Assembly (NCBI GenBank): GCA_964652155.1
Contig: CAZZBK010000091.1
Coordinates: forward strand, 1-24,358
Direction: 5' to 3'
Length of the DNA stretch: 24,358 nt
Origin: CAZZBK01 sp964652155
GTDB lineage: Bacteria; Planctomycetota; Planctomycetia; Pirellulales; PNKZ01
In this document: positions 8,974-15,553 of the stretch, in pieces
Layout of the letters: each line of letters starts with the position of its first letter
Numbering within the stretch: the first letter of the stretch is position 1
Program-made: the position numbers and the translations under genes
The notes under the pieces: generated by a model
Database searches by the model: none
What the model saw: only the letters and a program-made list of their open reading frames with translations
Told to the model about the DNA's origin: nothing

Positions 8974-9008
8974 TTGAAAGAACCGGTTCGTTTACAGTAT
9001 GAGTAAAC
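8974..9008 (+). promoter_or_regulatory. candidate miaE promoter with overlapping palindromes
   Basis: TTGAAA (8974-8979) is followed after 18 nt by TATGAG (8998-9003). Two palindromes overlap it: GAACCGGTTC (8980-8989) is perfect, and GTTTAC (8990-8995) pairs with GTAAAC (9003-9008) across 7 nt, spanning the putative -10. It lies about 30 nt before the miaE ATG in a conspicuously AT-rich stretch (8803-9037) that holds no gene. An operator is plausible but unproven. Confidence 0.35.
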
Positions 9009-9037
9009 ACTCCCGCTGACAGAACGTAATTGAGATC

Positions 9038-9613
9038 ATGCTCAACCTGGCATCGCCCACCTCGCCGCGCTGGCTCACCGCGGTCGACGACCACATTGAA
9101 GAGCTGCTGATCGATCATGCCCATTGCGAAAAAAAGGCCGCCAGCACGGCGATGGCGCTGATCTTTGCCTATGTCGAGCAGGTGCCGCTCATCCGCCGCC
9201 TGGGCGAAATCGTCGAAGAAGAACTCGAACACTTCAATCTCGTCATCGAACTGCTCGAGCGCCGCGGGATCAAGTTCCGCCGCCTCAAGCCCAGCAGCTA
9301 TGGACAGCGGTTGAGTGAGTTGGTCCGCAAGGTCGAGCCGCACCGGGCCATCGACCGGCTACTCGTCGCCGCGCTGATCGAGGCCCGCTCGTGCGAACGC
9401 TTTCAACGCCTCAGCGAGCATGTGAGCGATCGCGAACTCTCGGAGTTTTATCAATCGCTGTTCGAGTCCGAGGCGCGGCACTACGCCACCTATGTGCAGA
9501 TGGCAGAACACTTCGAGCCGGCGACAGAGGTCCATCGCCGGCTCGAAGAACTATCGCAACGTGAGGCGGAGATCATCGCCCTCGGCGACGATTTTCCGCG
9601 CATGCACAGTTAA
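9038..9613 (+). CDS. miaE: tRNA-(ms2io6A37) hydroxylase MiaE
   Basis: A 191-residue all-helical di-iron monooxygenase. It hydroxylates the isopentenyl side chain of ms2i6A at position 37 of tRNAs that read codons starting with U, using O2. Characteristic blocks are DHAHCEKKAAS (26-36), EELEHF (61-66; E62-x-x-H65), EARSCERF (115-122) and ESEARHYATY (143-152; E145-x-x-H148). The acidic and histidine residues of these blocks are the iron ligands of this family. The length matches the family's usual 190-270. It is transcribed alone, converging on the DUF3365 gene across an inverted repeat. miaA and miaB are not in the window. The tRNA-Leu(UAA) at 1-87 is a plausible substrate. Confidence 0.93.
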   Translation: MLNLASPTSPRWLTAVDDHIEELLIDHAHCEKKAASTAMALIFAYVEQVPLIRRLGEIVEEELEHFNLVIELLERRGIKFRRLKPSSYGQRLSELVRKVEPHRAIDRLLVAALIEARSCERFQRLSEHVSDRELSEFYQSLFESEARHYATYVQMAEHFEPATEVHRRLEELSQREAEIIALGDDFPRMHS

Positions 9614-9672
9614 AGCGACTAACAAAATGGCTGGGGGCTGTCCCCCGCTCTGCTGCCATGTTGTTAGACGCT
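9614..9672. repeat. nested palindrome between convergent genes (GGGGG-CTGT-CCCCC type)
   Basis: Outer arms 9614-9631 (AGCGACTAACAAAATGGC) and 9655-9672 (GCCATGTTGTTAGACGCT) match at 16 of 18 positions when inverted. Inside lies the perfect hairpin GGGGG-CTGT-CCCCC (9633-9646). It sits exactly between the stops of miaE and the DUF3365 gene, so it may serve as a bidirectional terminator. A related core, TGGTTGGGGGACTGTCCCCC, occurs at 23226-23245, indicating a dispersed repeat and not a unique terminator. Confidence 0.8.
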
Positions 9673-9691
9673 CTTAATCTCGACAGAGCAC

Positions 9692-10207
9692 TTACTCGAC
9701 CGGCACGGTGTAACCAAGCGCGCCAATGATCGTCTTACCCTTGTAGTTGGCGTGGCACATGACGCACTTCTCCATCACGACCGGCACCGGGGTGGCCGAC
9801 CGCAAGTAGCGCTTCCCTTCCTTCTCGACGACCTGCTCGTAGCCCGCCTTGCCATCGAGCATCGCCTTGACCGCGGCGCGTTCAAAGTCGTCCTTGGGCT
9901 TGTTGTCGGCGTCGATCGGGTCGCCCGAGGCGTCGAGCAGCCGGACTTCGTGATAGCCGCCTTCCTTCATCGTCTTGAACAAGGCTTGGAAGGCGTCGCC
10001 GGCCGCGAGGTCCGACTTCTCGGTGACGTAGTTCTTGGTCACGATGACGATCGCCGTCTTGTAGAGCGTGTCGAGCTTTTTGACCTCTTTGCGGGCCCGT
10101 TCGAGCGCGGCATCGGTACCATCGGCGGCCTGGGCTATTTGGAGATAGCCAGCCAAGGCGATGGCGGTCAGGGAGAGCGTCAAGCTGGTCCATTTTGTGC
10201 GGGTCAT
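9692..10207 (-). CDS. DUF3365 (Tll0287-like) periplasmic haem c protein
   Basis: A 171-residue exported protein. Residues 1-28 form a signal peptide ending AQA. The middle holds a four-helix/PAS-like sensor region with KNYV (58-61) and the segment around DDFERAAVKAMLDGKAGYEQVV. One haem c site, CVMCH (148-152), is followed by YKGKTIIGALGYTVPVE. This order matches the DUF3365 family, in which haem is bound near a PAS-like fold. Members occur alone or as sensor domains of signalling proteins. The role is probably redox or small-gas sensing, or electron transfer, but is not proven. GGAG lies 10 nt before the ATG, and a good promoter is at 10285-10312. It is divergent from an Rrf2 regulator. Confidence 0.85.
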   Translation of the reverse strand: MTRTKWTSLTLSLTAIALAGYLQIAQAADGTDAALERARKEVKKLDTLYKTAIVIVTKNYVTEKSDLAAGDAFQALFKTMKEGGYHEVRLLDASGDPIDADNKPKDDFERAAVKAMLDGKAGYEQVVEKEGKRYLRSATPVPVVMEKCVMCHANYKGKTIIGALGYTVPVE

Positions 10208-10217
10208 GATTCGTATT

Positions 10218-10221
10218 CTCC
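10218..10221 (-). promoter_or_regulatory. ribosome binding site of DUF3365 gene
   Basis: GGAG on the minus strand, 10 nt before the ATG at 10207, supports that start. Confidence 0.55.
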
Positions 10222-10270
10222 ACCAAAGAGTGAGGGTGATTTGCGATAACTGGATGCTTTTATCCTTTTA

Positions 10271-10300
10271 TCGACTTACCAGGGAATATAGCACTTTAAT
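10271..10300 (+). promoter_or_regulatory. candidate promoter for rrf2 gene
   Basis: TCGACT (10271-10276), an 18-nt spacer, then TTTAAT (10295-10300), about 59 nt before the ATG. The -35 match is 4 of 6 and the -10 match 5 of 6. It overlaps the stronger minus-strand promoter, so both genes could be controlled from one site. Confidence 0.3.
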
Positions 10301-10312
10301 TTTGGATATCAA
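10285..10312 (-). promoter_or_regulatory. sigma70-type promoter of DUF3365 gene with overlapping palindrome
   Basis: On the minus strand: TTGATA (10307-10312), 16-nt spacer, TATATT (10285-10290), about 78 nt before the start codon. This is the best promoter match in the window. The near-palindrome TTGGATATCAA (10302-10312), with core GATATC, overlaps the -35. It is a plausible contact site for the adjacent Rrf2 regulator. Confidence 0.55.
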
Positions 10313-10358
10313 TGTCTACAATCAAGACCGTCCTCCACGCGGCTCCGGTGACACTGCC

Positions 10359-10820
10359 ATGTTTTCTCAGACCGTCGAATACGCCCTGAGGGCGATCGTC
10401 TACCTCGCCGGACAAGACAAGACACCCCGGACCTGCGAGCAGATCGCGCACATCACCCAAGTGCCGCAAGCGTATCTATCTAAAGTACTTAAGGACTTGT
10501 CACAAAAGGGTTTGGTGCATTCGCAGCGGGGCATGGGTGGGGGCTTTACCCTGGTCAAATCCCCCGGCGAGCTGACCATTCTGGAGGTGGTCAACGCGGT
10601 CGACCCCATCGAGCGAATCAAAACCTGCCCGTTGGGCATTTCCTCGCACGGTACGCGGTTGTGCCCGTTGCACAGCCGGGTCGACTGTGCCCTGGCCGGC
10701 ATTGAAGAGGCGTTTGGCAAGACGACGCTGGCCGAGGTGCTGGCCGATCCCAACCCCAGCATCCCGCTGTGCGAGTTTCCGCCGACCATGCCCGTGAGCG
10801 CCCCGACGACACCCCAGTAA
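10359..10820 (+). CDS. Rrf2 family transcriptional regulator, possible Fe-S sensor
   Basis: A 153-residue DNA-binding regulator. The start ATG at 10359 gives the family N-terminus MFSQTVEYALRAIVYLA; the frame stays open upstream, but those codons fall in the promoter region. The winged helix-turn-helix spans about residues 25-68, with QVPQAYLSKVLKDLSQKGLV and RGMGGGF. Three cysteines, C90, C102 and C110 (CPLG, CPLH, DCAL), lie where IscR and NsrR bind a 2Fe-2S or 4Fe-4S cluster, although the spacing is wider than in those proteins. It could sense nitric oxide, iron-sulfur status or redox; which one is not readable here. It is divergent from the haem protein gene and 38 nt before the PHP hydrolase gene. 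Confidence 0.9.
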   Translation: MFSQTVEYALRAIVYLAGQDKTPRTCEQIAHITQVPQAYLSKVLKDLSQKGLVHSQRGMGGGFTLVKSPGELTILEVVNAVDPIERIKTCPLGISSHGTRLCPLHSRVDCALAGIEEAFGKTTLAEVLADPNPSIPLCEFPPTMPVSAPTTPQ

Positions 10821-10858
10821 GCCGCGCCACACGAGCGTCGATCGACTATCGTAGCGGC

Positions 10859-12952
10859 ATGAATACTTTACTCCGATTGTCAACGTGGGTCGTGTCTCTC
10901 TTTTGCCTGACTGGGCTCTTCGCGTCGACCAGCGTCGAGGGGGCCGAGCGAGTCATCCTTGCGCCGCTCGTGCATCTGCGAAACGTCGAGCCGCGCGAGT
11001 GGAGCAGCTTTAGCGAACACGCTGAGTCACGGCACTGGGAAGCCACGTTCACGTCCAGCGACTCGTTCCGACCGCAAACACTGCGCGTGCGTCATCGCGA
11101 CGTCAAGCAACTATGGCGCGTGTATCTCAACAATCAAGAGATCGGTCAACTGCCGCGCGATGAGAACTCGATGGTGACATTCTACGCGCTCCCGAGCGAC
11201 AAGCTGCGCGCGGGGGACAACACGTTGCGGATCGCCTCGACCGACAAGACAGCCGACGACGTGTGGATCGGCGACGTGCGGCTGATCGACGAGCCGCGAT
11301 CGGCAGCGCTCGCGCAAGCGACCATCGAGGTGCAGGTCGATGAGGCCGGGCGCGGCGCATCCCCCTGCCGCCTGACGCTCGTCGACGAGCACGGTTCGCT
11401 GATGACCACCGGTGCCGTGAGCAACGACCATCTTGCCGTGCGCCCCGGTGTCATTTATTGCTCAACCGGTCGGGCTCGACTCACCGTCCCCGCCGGCAAG
11501 TACACCCTCTACGCCGGCCGGGGCTTCGAGTACTCACTGGCTCAAGCTCCCTTGCAACTCGCGGCGGGAGACACGGCTCGGCCGGCGCTGACGATCACGC
11601 GCGAAGTGCCGACCGACGGCTGGGTCAGTTGCGATCCGCACGTGCATACCTTCACTTACTCGCGTCACGGCGACGCTTCGATCGAGGAGCGGATGATCAC
11701 GATCGCCGGCGAGGGCATCGAACTACCGGTGGCTACCGACCACAATCTGCACATCGATTTCGAGCCCTTCGCGCGGCAACTCAAGGTAAGGCAGTTTTTC
11801 ACGCCGCTGGTGGGTAACGAGGTCACGACGAAAGTCGGGCATTTTAATGTTTTTCCCCTCGATCCCGCGACGAGCGTCATCGACCACAAAGGCCTCGACT
11901 GGCAAGCGGTCGCGACCGCCATCGATGCCGCTCCGGTCGGCCGGATCGTGATCCTCAATCATGCCCGGGACGTGCATAACACGTTTCGCCCCTTCGACCC
12001 GCGGCGACATGTGTCGTTCGTGGGCGAGGACCTCGAAGGCTGGCAGTTGCCGGCCAATGCGATGGAAGTGGTCAACTCGGGCACGACGAACCAAGACCCG
12101 TTGCTGCTGTTTCACGATTGGCTCGGGTTGTTGAATCGAGGTTTGTCGATCACGCCGTGCGGCACGAGCGACTCGCATGACGTGGCCAGGCATTTTGTCG
12201 GCCAGGGACGCACCTACGTGCGGGTCGACGACCGTGACGTGAGTAACATTGACCGCGCGGCCGCGTGTCACAGCTTTCGCGAAGGGCGCGTGATGGCGGG
12301 CCTCGGGCTGATGTGCCGCGCGACGATCAACGAGCAATTCGGCAGCGGAGACCTGGCCCCGCGCGCTGACGCTTATCGACTCAACATTGACGTGCTCGGC
12401 CCCTCGTGGGTGACATGCGACCGCGTGCGAATCTACATCAACGGCGTGCTCAACGAGGAGATCAACATCAGCCAGTCCCAGCGGAGATCGGATCAGCCGA
12501 TCGGCGTACGCTGGCGCGGCGAGCGTCTCTTACCGAAGCTGGCTCACGACGCGCATGTGGTCGTGATCGCGACTGGCCCTGGCGTGGACGGCTTGTTCTG
12601 GCCGGTCGCCAAGTCGTATCAGCCCGTGTCGCCCGAGTGGACATCGTATGTCGTTGGCTGCTCTGGAGCGATTCGCGTCAATGCCGATGACGATGGCGTT
12701 TATCGCAGTCCGTATGCGACTGCCCAGCAGCTCATGGAGCGTGCTCAAGGCGACGTCGCCAAGCTGATCGAGTTCCTGGCGAACTTTGATGAAGCGGTCG
12801 CGGCCGAGGCGGCGAGCATCTTATTGAGCGAGAAGAAAGTTGACTTCGCGACACTCTCGCAAGCGGCGACACGCGGCGCGGAACCAGTGAAGCGCGGCGT
12901 GTTTCGGTATCTGCAAGCCCGCAAAGACGCGGCGACGAGCGCCAAACCGTAA
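10859..12952 (+). CDS. CehA/McbA family PHP-domain metallohydrolase, secreted
   Basis: A 697-residue exported protein. The ATG at 10859 begins a clear signal peptide (residues 1-29, ending VEG-A); the frame is open further upstream but would bury this signal. Residues 40-145 resemble a beta-sandwich with a carbohydrate-binding look (WRVYLNNQEIGQLPR). The PHP-type metal site is spread over DPHVH (259-263), ATDHN (292-296), GNEV (319-322), NHAR (367-370) and GTSDSH (435-440). The family includes the carbamate hydrolase CehA, but most members are uncharacterised and may cleave phosphoesters. The C-terminal 200 residues include a further beta domain and a helical tail. No obvious ribosome binding site is seen. 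It may be read together with the rrf2 gene and converges on the helicase gene with only 6 nt between stops. Confidence 0.85.
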   Translation: MNTLLRLSTWVVSLFCLTGLFASTSVEGAERVILAPLVHLRNVEPREWSSFSEHAESRHWEATFTSSDSFRPQTLRVRHRDVKQLWRVYLNNQEIGQLPRDENSMVTFYALPSDKLRAGDNTLRIASTDKTADDVWIGDVRLIDEPRSAALAQATIEVQVDEAGRGASPCRLTLVDEHGSLMTTGAVSNDHLAVRPGVIYCSTGRARLTVPAGKYTLYAGRGFEYSLAQAPLQLAAGDTARPALTITREVPTDGWVSCDPHVHTFTYSRHGDASIEERMITIAGEGIELPVATDHNLHIDFEPFARQLKVRQFFTPLVGNEVTTKVGHFNVFPLDPATSVIDHKGLDWQAVATAIDAAPVGRIVILNHARDVHNTFRPFDPRRHVSFVGEDLEGWQLPANAMEVVNSGTTNQDPLLLFHDWLGLLNRGLSITPCGTSDSHDVARHFVGQGRTYVRVDDRDVSNIDRAAACHSFREGRVMAGLGLMCRATINEQFGSGDLAPRADAYRLNIDVLGPSWVTCDRVRIYINGVLNEEINISQSQRRSDQPIGVRWRGERLLPKLAHDAHVVVIATGPGVDGLFWPVAKSYQPVSPEWTSYVVGCSGAIRVNADDDGVYRSPYATAQQLMERAQGDVAKLIEFLANFDEAVAAEAASILLSEKKVDFATLSQAATRGAEPVKRGVFRYLQARKDAATSAKP

Positions 12953-12958
12953 GCGAGA

Positions 12959-14260
12959 TTAAAGGGCCCGGCGGAAGCGGCGGCGCGGTCGACCGTCGAA
13001 CGTGAAGGCCGGGGGCTTGGGCTTCTCTTCATCCCCGGCGGGCTCGCCATCGCGCGACGGAGCAGGGGTGCCCATCGGGTCGGTAGCGATCGGCTTGGGT
13101 GCCGAGTCGAAACCGGCAATCTCGTCACGCTTCAATAAAAGATTGATGCGCATCTCGATTCGCGTCAGCTCATTGCCTTCTTCGGGCGAAACGAACGTGT
13201 AAGCGACCCCTTCGCGGCCCATGCGACCCGTGCGGCCCACACGATGCACATAGTCGTCGCAAAACTCGGGAATGTCGTAATTGATGATGTGCGAGACGCT
13301 GCTTACGTCGATGCCGCGCCCCACGACGTCGGTGGCGACGAGCAACTGCACCTTGCCTTCGCGGAACTCTTGCATCACGCGGTCACGGGCCGCTTGGCGC
13401 AAATCGCCGTGAATGCAGTCGACCGCCTCGATCTTTTTACGCAGATTCATGTAGACCTTGTCGGTCCCACGCTTCGTGCGGCAGAAGATGATCGCCTGTC
13501 GAGGTTGCTCGCGCTTCAGGAGTTGGAGGAGCAGATCGAACTTTTTCTCTTTGCCGACCGTGAAGTAGTATTGGTCGATGGTTTCAACCGCGACATCGCC
13601 GGCGGAGAAGTTCAGCGACTCGCTGTCACGCATGTAGCGCCGCGCGAGTTTTTCGACTGGCGGCGGGACCGTCGCCGAGAGCAGCAAGGTCTGCCGCGAC
13701 TCGGGGCACTGCCGCAAGATTTTTTCAATATCGGGTCGAAACCCGATGTCGAGCATGCGATCGGCTTCGTCCAGCACGGAGATCCGCAGATGCTCGAGCC
13801 TGAGCGAGTGACGGCCCAAGTGGTCGAGCACACGGCCGGGAGTGCCCACGACAACATCGACGCCCCGCTTGAGCTTATCGATCTGTCCTTTGACAGGCTT
13901 GCCGCCGTACAGGGCCACGACGCTCACGCGCCGCCCGTGGGCCAGCTTGACGAACTCGTCTTTGACTTGCACGGCCAGCTCGCGGGTCGGCACCAGAACA
14001 ATGGCCTGCGGGCTGCCGACGTGCTTGTGCGGTTCGAGCCGTTCGAGAATGGGGATGACGAAGGCGGCGGTCTTGCCGGTCCCGGTGCGGGCCTGCGCCA
14101 TGACGTCAATGCCGAGGACCGCTCGGGGAATGAGACCAGCCTGCACGGGAGTTGGCTTTTCGTAGCCAGCGTGCTGCAAGGCCTCGAGCATGACGGCCGA
14201 CAGGCCTAAGGAAGAAAACAGAGCGGTGGGTTCGGCGGGGTTCTCAGACGACAATGGCAT
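12959..14260 (-). CDS. DEAD-box ATP-dependent RNA helicase
   Basis: A 433-residue RNA helicase with all family motifs in order, numbering from the ATG. The Q motif (GYEKPTPVQ) is at 32-40, Walker A (AQARTGTGKT) at 56-65, PTREL at 91-95, TPGR at 140-143, DEAD at 164-167, SAT at 195-197 and HRVGRTGR at 339-346. It remodels RNA or ribonucleoprotein using ATP in the cytoplasm; which RNA is unknown. The tail after residue 380 is Pro/acidic-rich and ends in the basic stretch RPRRRFRRAL, typical of RNA-contacting tails in RhlE-like helicases. The frame extends 9 codons to a TTG at 14287, but the ATG at 14260 is preferred. It is divergent from the bshB1-like gene. Confidence 0.93.
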   Translation of the reverse strand: MPLSSENPAEPTALFSSLGLSAVMLEALQHAGYEKPTPVQAGLIPRAVLGIDVMAQARTGTGKTAAFVIPILERLEPHKHVGSPQAIVLVPTRELAVQVKDEFVKLAHGRRVSVVALYGGKPVKGQIDKLKRGVDVVVGTPGRVLDHLGRHSLRLEHLRISVLDEADRMLDIGFRPDIEKILRQCPESRQTLLLSATVPPPVEKLARRYMRDSESLNFSAGDVAVETIDQYYFTVGKEKKFDLLLQLLKREQPRQAIIFCRTKRGTDKVYMNLRKKIEAVDCIHGDLRQAARDRVMQEFREGKVQLLVATDVVGRGIDVSSVSHIINYDIPEFCDDYVHRVGRTGRMGREGVAYTFVSPEEGNELTRIEMRINLLLKRDEIAGFDSAPKPIATDPMGTPAPSRDGEPAGDEEKPKPPAFTFDGRPRRRFRRAL

Positions 14261-14359
14261 CGCGACCGTGGGGCCGCTCCTTGACAACGTTTGCGACAGG
14301 TTTTCAATCCACTACGGTACCCCAAGTGACGGGGGTGCGTCAATCAGGAAGATTTTCGC

Positions 14360-14387
14360 TTGGTTTTATGGTCTCGCTGAGGATAAT
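14360..14387 (+). promoter_or_regulatory. candidate promoter for bshB1-like gene
   Basis: TTGGTT (14360-14365), a 16-nt spacer, then GATAAT (14382-14387), 71 nt before the ATG. A second possibility, TTGACA (14281-14286) with TTCAAT (14303-14308), lies further upstream. I see no other gene or RNA in 14261-14458. Confidence 0.35.
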
Positions 14388-14458
14388 CTCGCGTAGCCTG
14401 CATAAAGTGCTGCCGCGAACACCCCTTGTGACTCATTACCTACGGCGCATGATTGCCT

Positions 14459-15202
14459 ATGTCGTCTGTTGAACCGCTGGATGTCATCGCGGTCGGTGCC
14501 CATCCAGACGATGTCGAGATCGGCTGTGGCGGCACGCTCGCCAAGTTGGCCCGGCAAGGGTTTCGCGTCGGAATTATCGATCTGACCGATGGCGAGCCGA
14601 CCCCCGCGTCGCCGGGGCCCGAAGCACGACTCGCCGAGGCGCGACACGCGGCTCAGGTGCTCGGCGCGGCGGTGCGGGTGACACTCGACTTGCCCAATCG
14701 ACAGTTGTTCGATTCGTTCGAGGCGCGGGTGAAATTGGCGATCGAGTTCCGCAAGTACCGCCCGCGATTGGTGCTGAGCTTGGGTGACAAGACGCCACTC
14801 GCCTCTCCCGATCATTGGCAGGCCGCGCAAATCACCGACGCGGCCGTGTTCTACGCGCGGCTGACCAAATGGGACGAACACTTCGCGGGGCACGGCGTGC
14901 ATGCCATCGGCAAGCAGTTGTACTATTCGCTCGCGTTTCATTCGCTCGATCTGCCCAGCGGCAGCGGCCATATCGTCAGCGACATCAGTGACACGCTCGA
15001 GGCCAAGCTCGCGTCGGTTCGCTGTTACCAGACGCAGTTTCCGCCGGCCAAGGAGCATGTCTTCGCTCGCATTCGCGCCTGGGCCGAGCACCAAGGCCAG
15101 GCGGCCGGCTTTCAAGCGGGCGAGTTGCTCTCGTCACCCCACACGCTCGGCACGCAAGATTTAATGCGCCTGCTCAATCTGCATGGAGATACCCGCTCAT
15201 GA
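14459..15202 (+). CDS. PIG-L/LmbE deacetylase, BshB1-like
   Basis: A 247-residue zinc-dependent N-acetylglucosamine deacetylase of the LmbE/PIG-L fold. The zinc motif GAHPDDVEIGCGGT is at 13-26 (H15, D18), and the third ligand is in SPDHW (H119). The segments GIIDLTDGE (38-46) and LDLPNRQLFDS resemble BshB1, which removes acetate from GlcNAc-malate in bacillithiol synthesis. bshA and bshC are absent from this window, so bacillithiol cannot be inferred; a glycan or lipid-linked GlcNAc substrate is also possible. The ATG at 14459 is preferred over a TTG two codons earlier. Its stop overlaps the next start by 4 nt (ATGA), suggesting coupled translation. Confidence 0.82.
   Translation: MSSVEPLDVIAVGAHPDDVEIGCGGTLAKLARQGFRVGIIDLTDGEPTPASPGPEARLAEARHAAQVLGAAVRVTLDLPNRQLFDSFEARVKLAIEFRKYRPRLVLSLGDKTPLASPDHWQAAQITDAAVFYARLTKWDEHFAGHGVHAIGKQLYYSLAFHSLDLPSGSGHIVSDISDTLEAKLASVRCYQTQFPPAKEHVFARIRAWAEHQGQAAGFQAGELLSSPHTLGTQDLMRLLNLHGDTRS
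15185..15188 (+). promoter_or_regulatory. ribosome binding site inside bshB1-like gene
   Basis: GGAG within the end of the bshB1-like gene, 10 nt before the ATG at 15199. It supports translation of the small Tat-signal protein. Confidence 0.5.
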
Positions 15203-15510
15203 GCAAACACGAGATCGATCGTCGCGACTTTGCCCGCCGTGTGGCGTTGGGGCTTGCGCCGCTCACGGTCGCGGCGGTGGCCAGCGCGGCCGACGAGAAA
15301 AAAGAACCGCCCCAGGTCGAGCCAGCAGACCATCTGCTCGCCATGCTGGTCGCCGAGTACCCTGAGAACCTGACGCGCGAGCACCTGGTCGAGTTGCGGG
15401 CGAAGCTCTCCCGGCAGCTTGCACGCTCGAAAGTGCTCAGTTCGTTTCCGCTTACGAATGCCGACGAACCGGCGACGATCTTGCGCGCCTATCGCGGGGC
15501 GGGCAAGTAA
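15199..15510 (+). CDS. small twin-arginine signal protein, function unknown
   Basis: A 103-residue protein. Residues 1-30 are a textbook Tat signal: RRDFARR at 8-14, a hydrophobic stretch, then an ASA cleavage site (28-30). The mature part is about 73 residues, charged, mostly predicted helix (DHLLAMLVAEYPENLTREHLVELRAKLSRQL), with no Cys or metal motif. Such short Tat proteins can ride with a folded partner enzyme or cofactor, but this is inference. Its start overlaps the bshB1-like stop by 4 nt, and a GGAG lies 10 nt upstream. I do not recognise a named family. It converges on an SDR gene; the 43-nt gap holds only a weak 5-bp inverted repeat. Confidence 0.75.
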   Translation: MSKHEIDRRDFARRVALGLAPLTVAAVASAADEKKEPPQVEPADHLLAMLVAEYPENLTREHLVELRAKLSRQLARSKVLSSFPLTNADEPATILRAYRGAGK

Positions 15511-15553
15511 GAACCTCCGGCAACAGAGCCGCCGGCTGGGGTTGTTGTCGCGA

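Noticed and set aside
10161..10358. N-terminal extension of the Rrf2 regulator
   Set aside because: Covers the divergent promoter region; the ATG at 10359 gives the family-standard N-terminus.
13244..14209. Plus-strand open frame of 321 codons
   Set aside because: Antisense to the DEAD-box helicase, which has all its motifs.
14459..15202. Complete bacillithiol pathway
   Set aside because: Only a BshB1-like deacetylase is present; bshA and bshC are not in the window and the substrate is uncertain.
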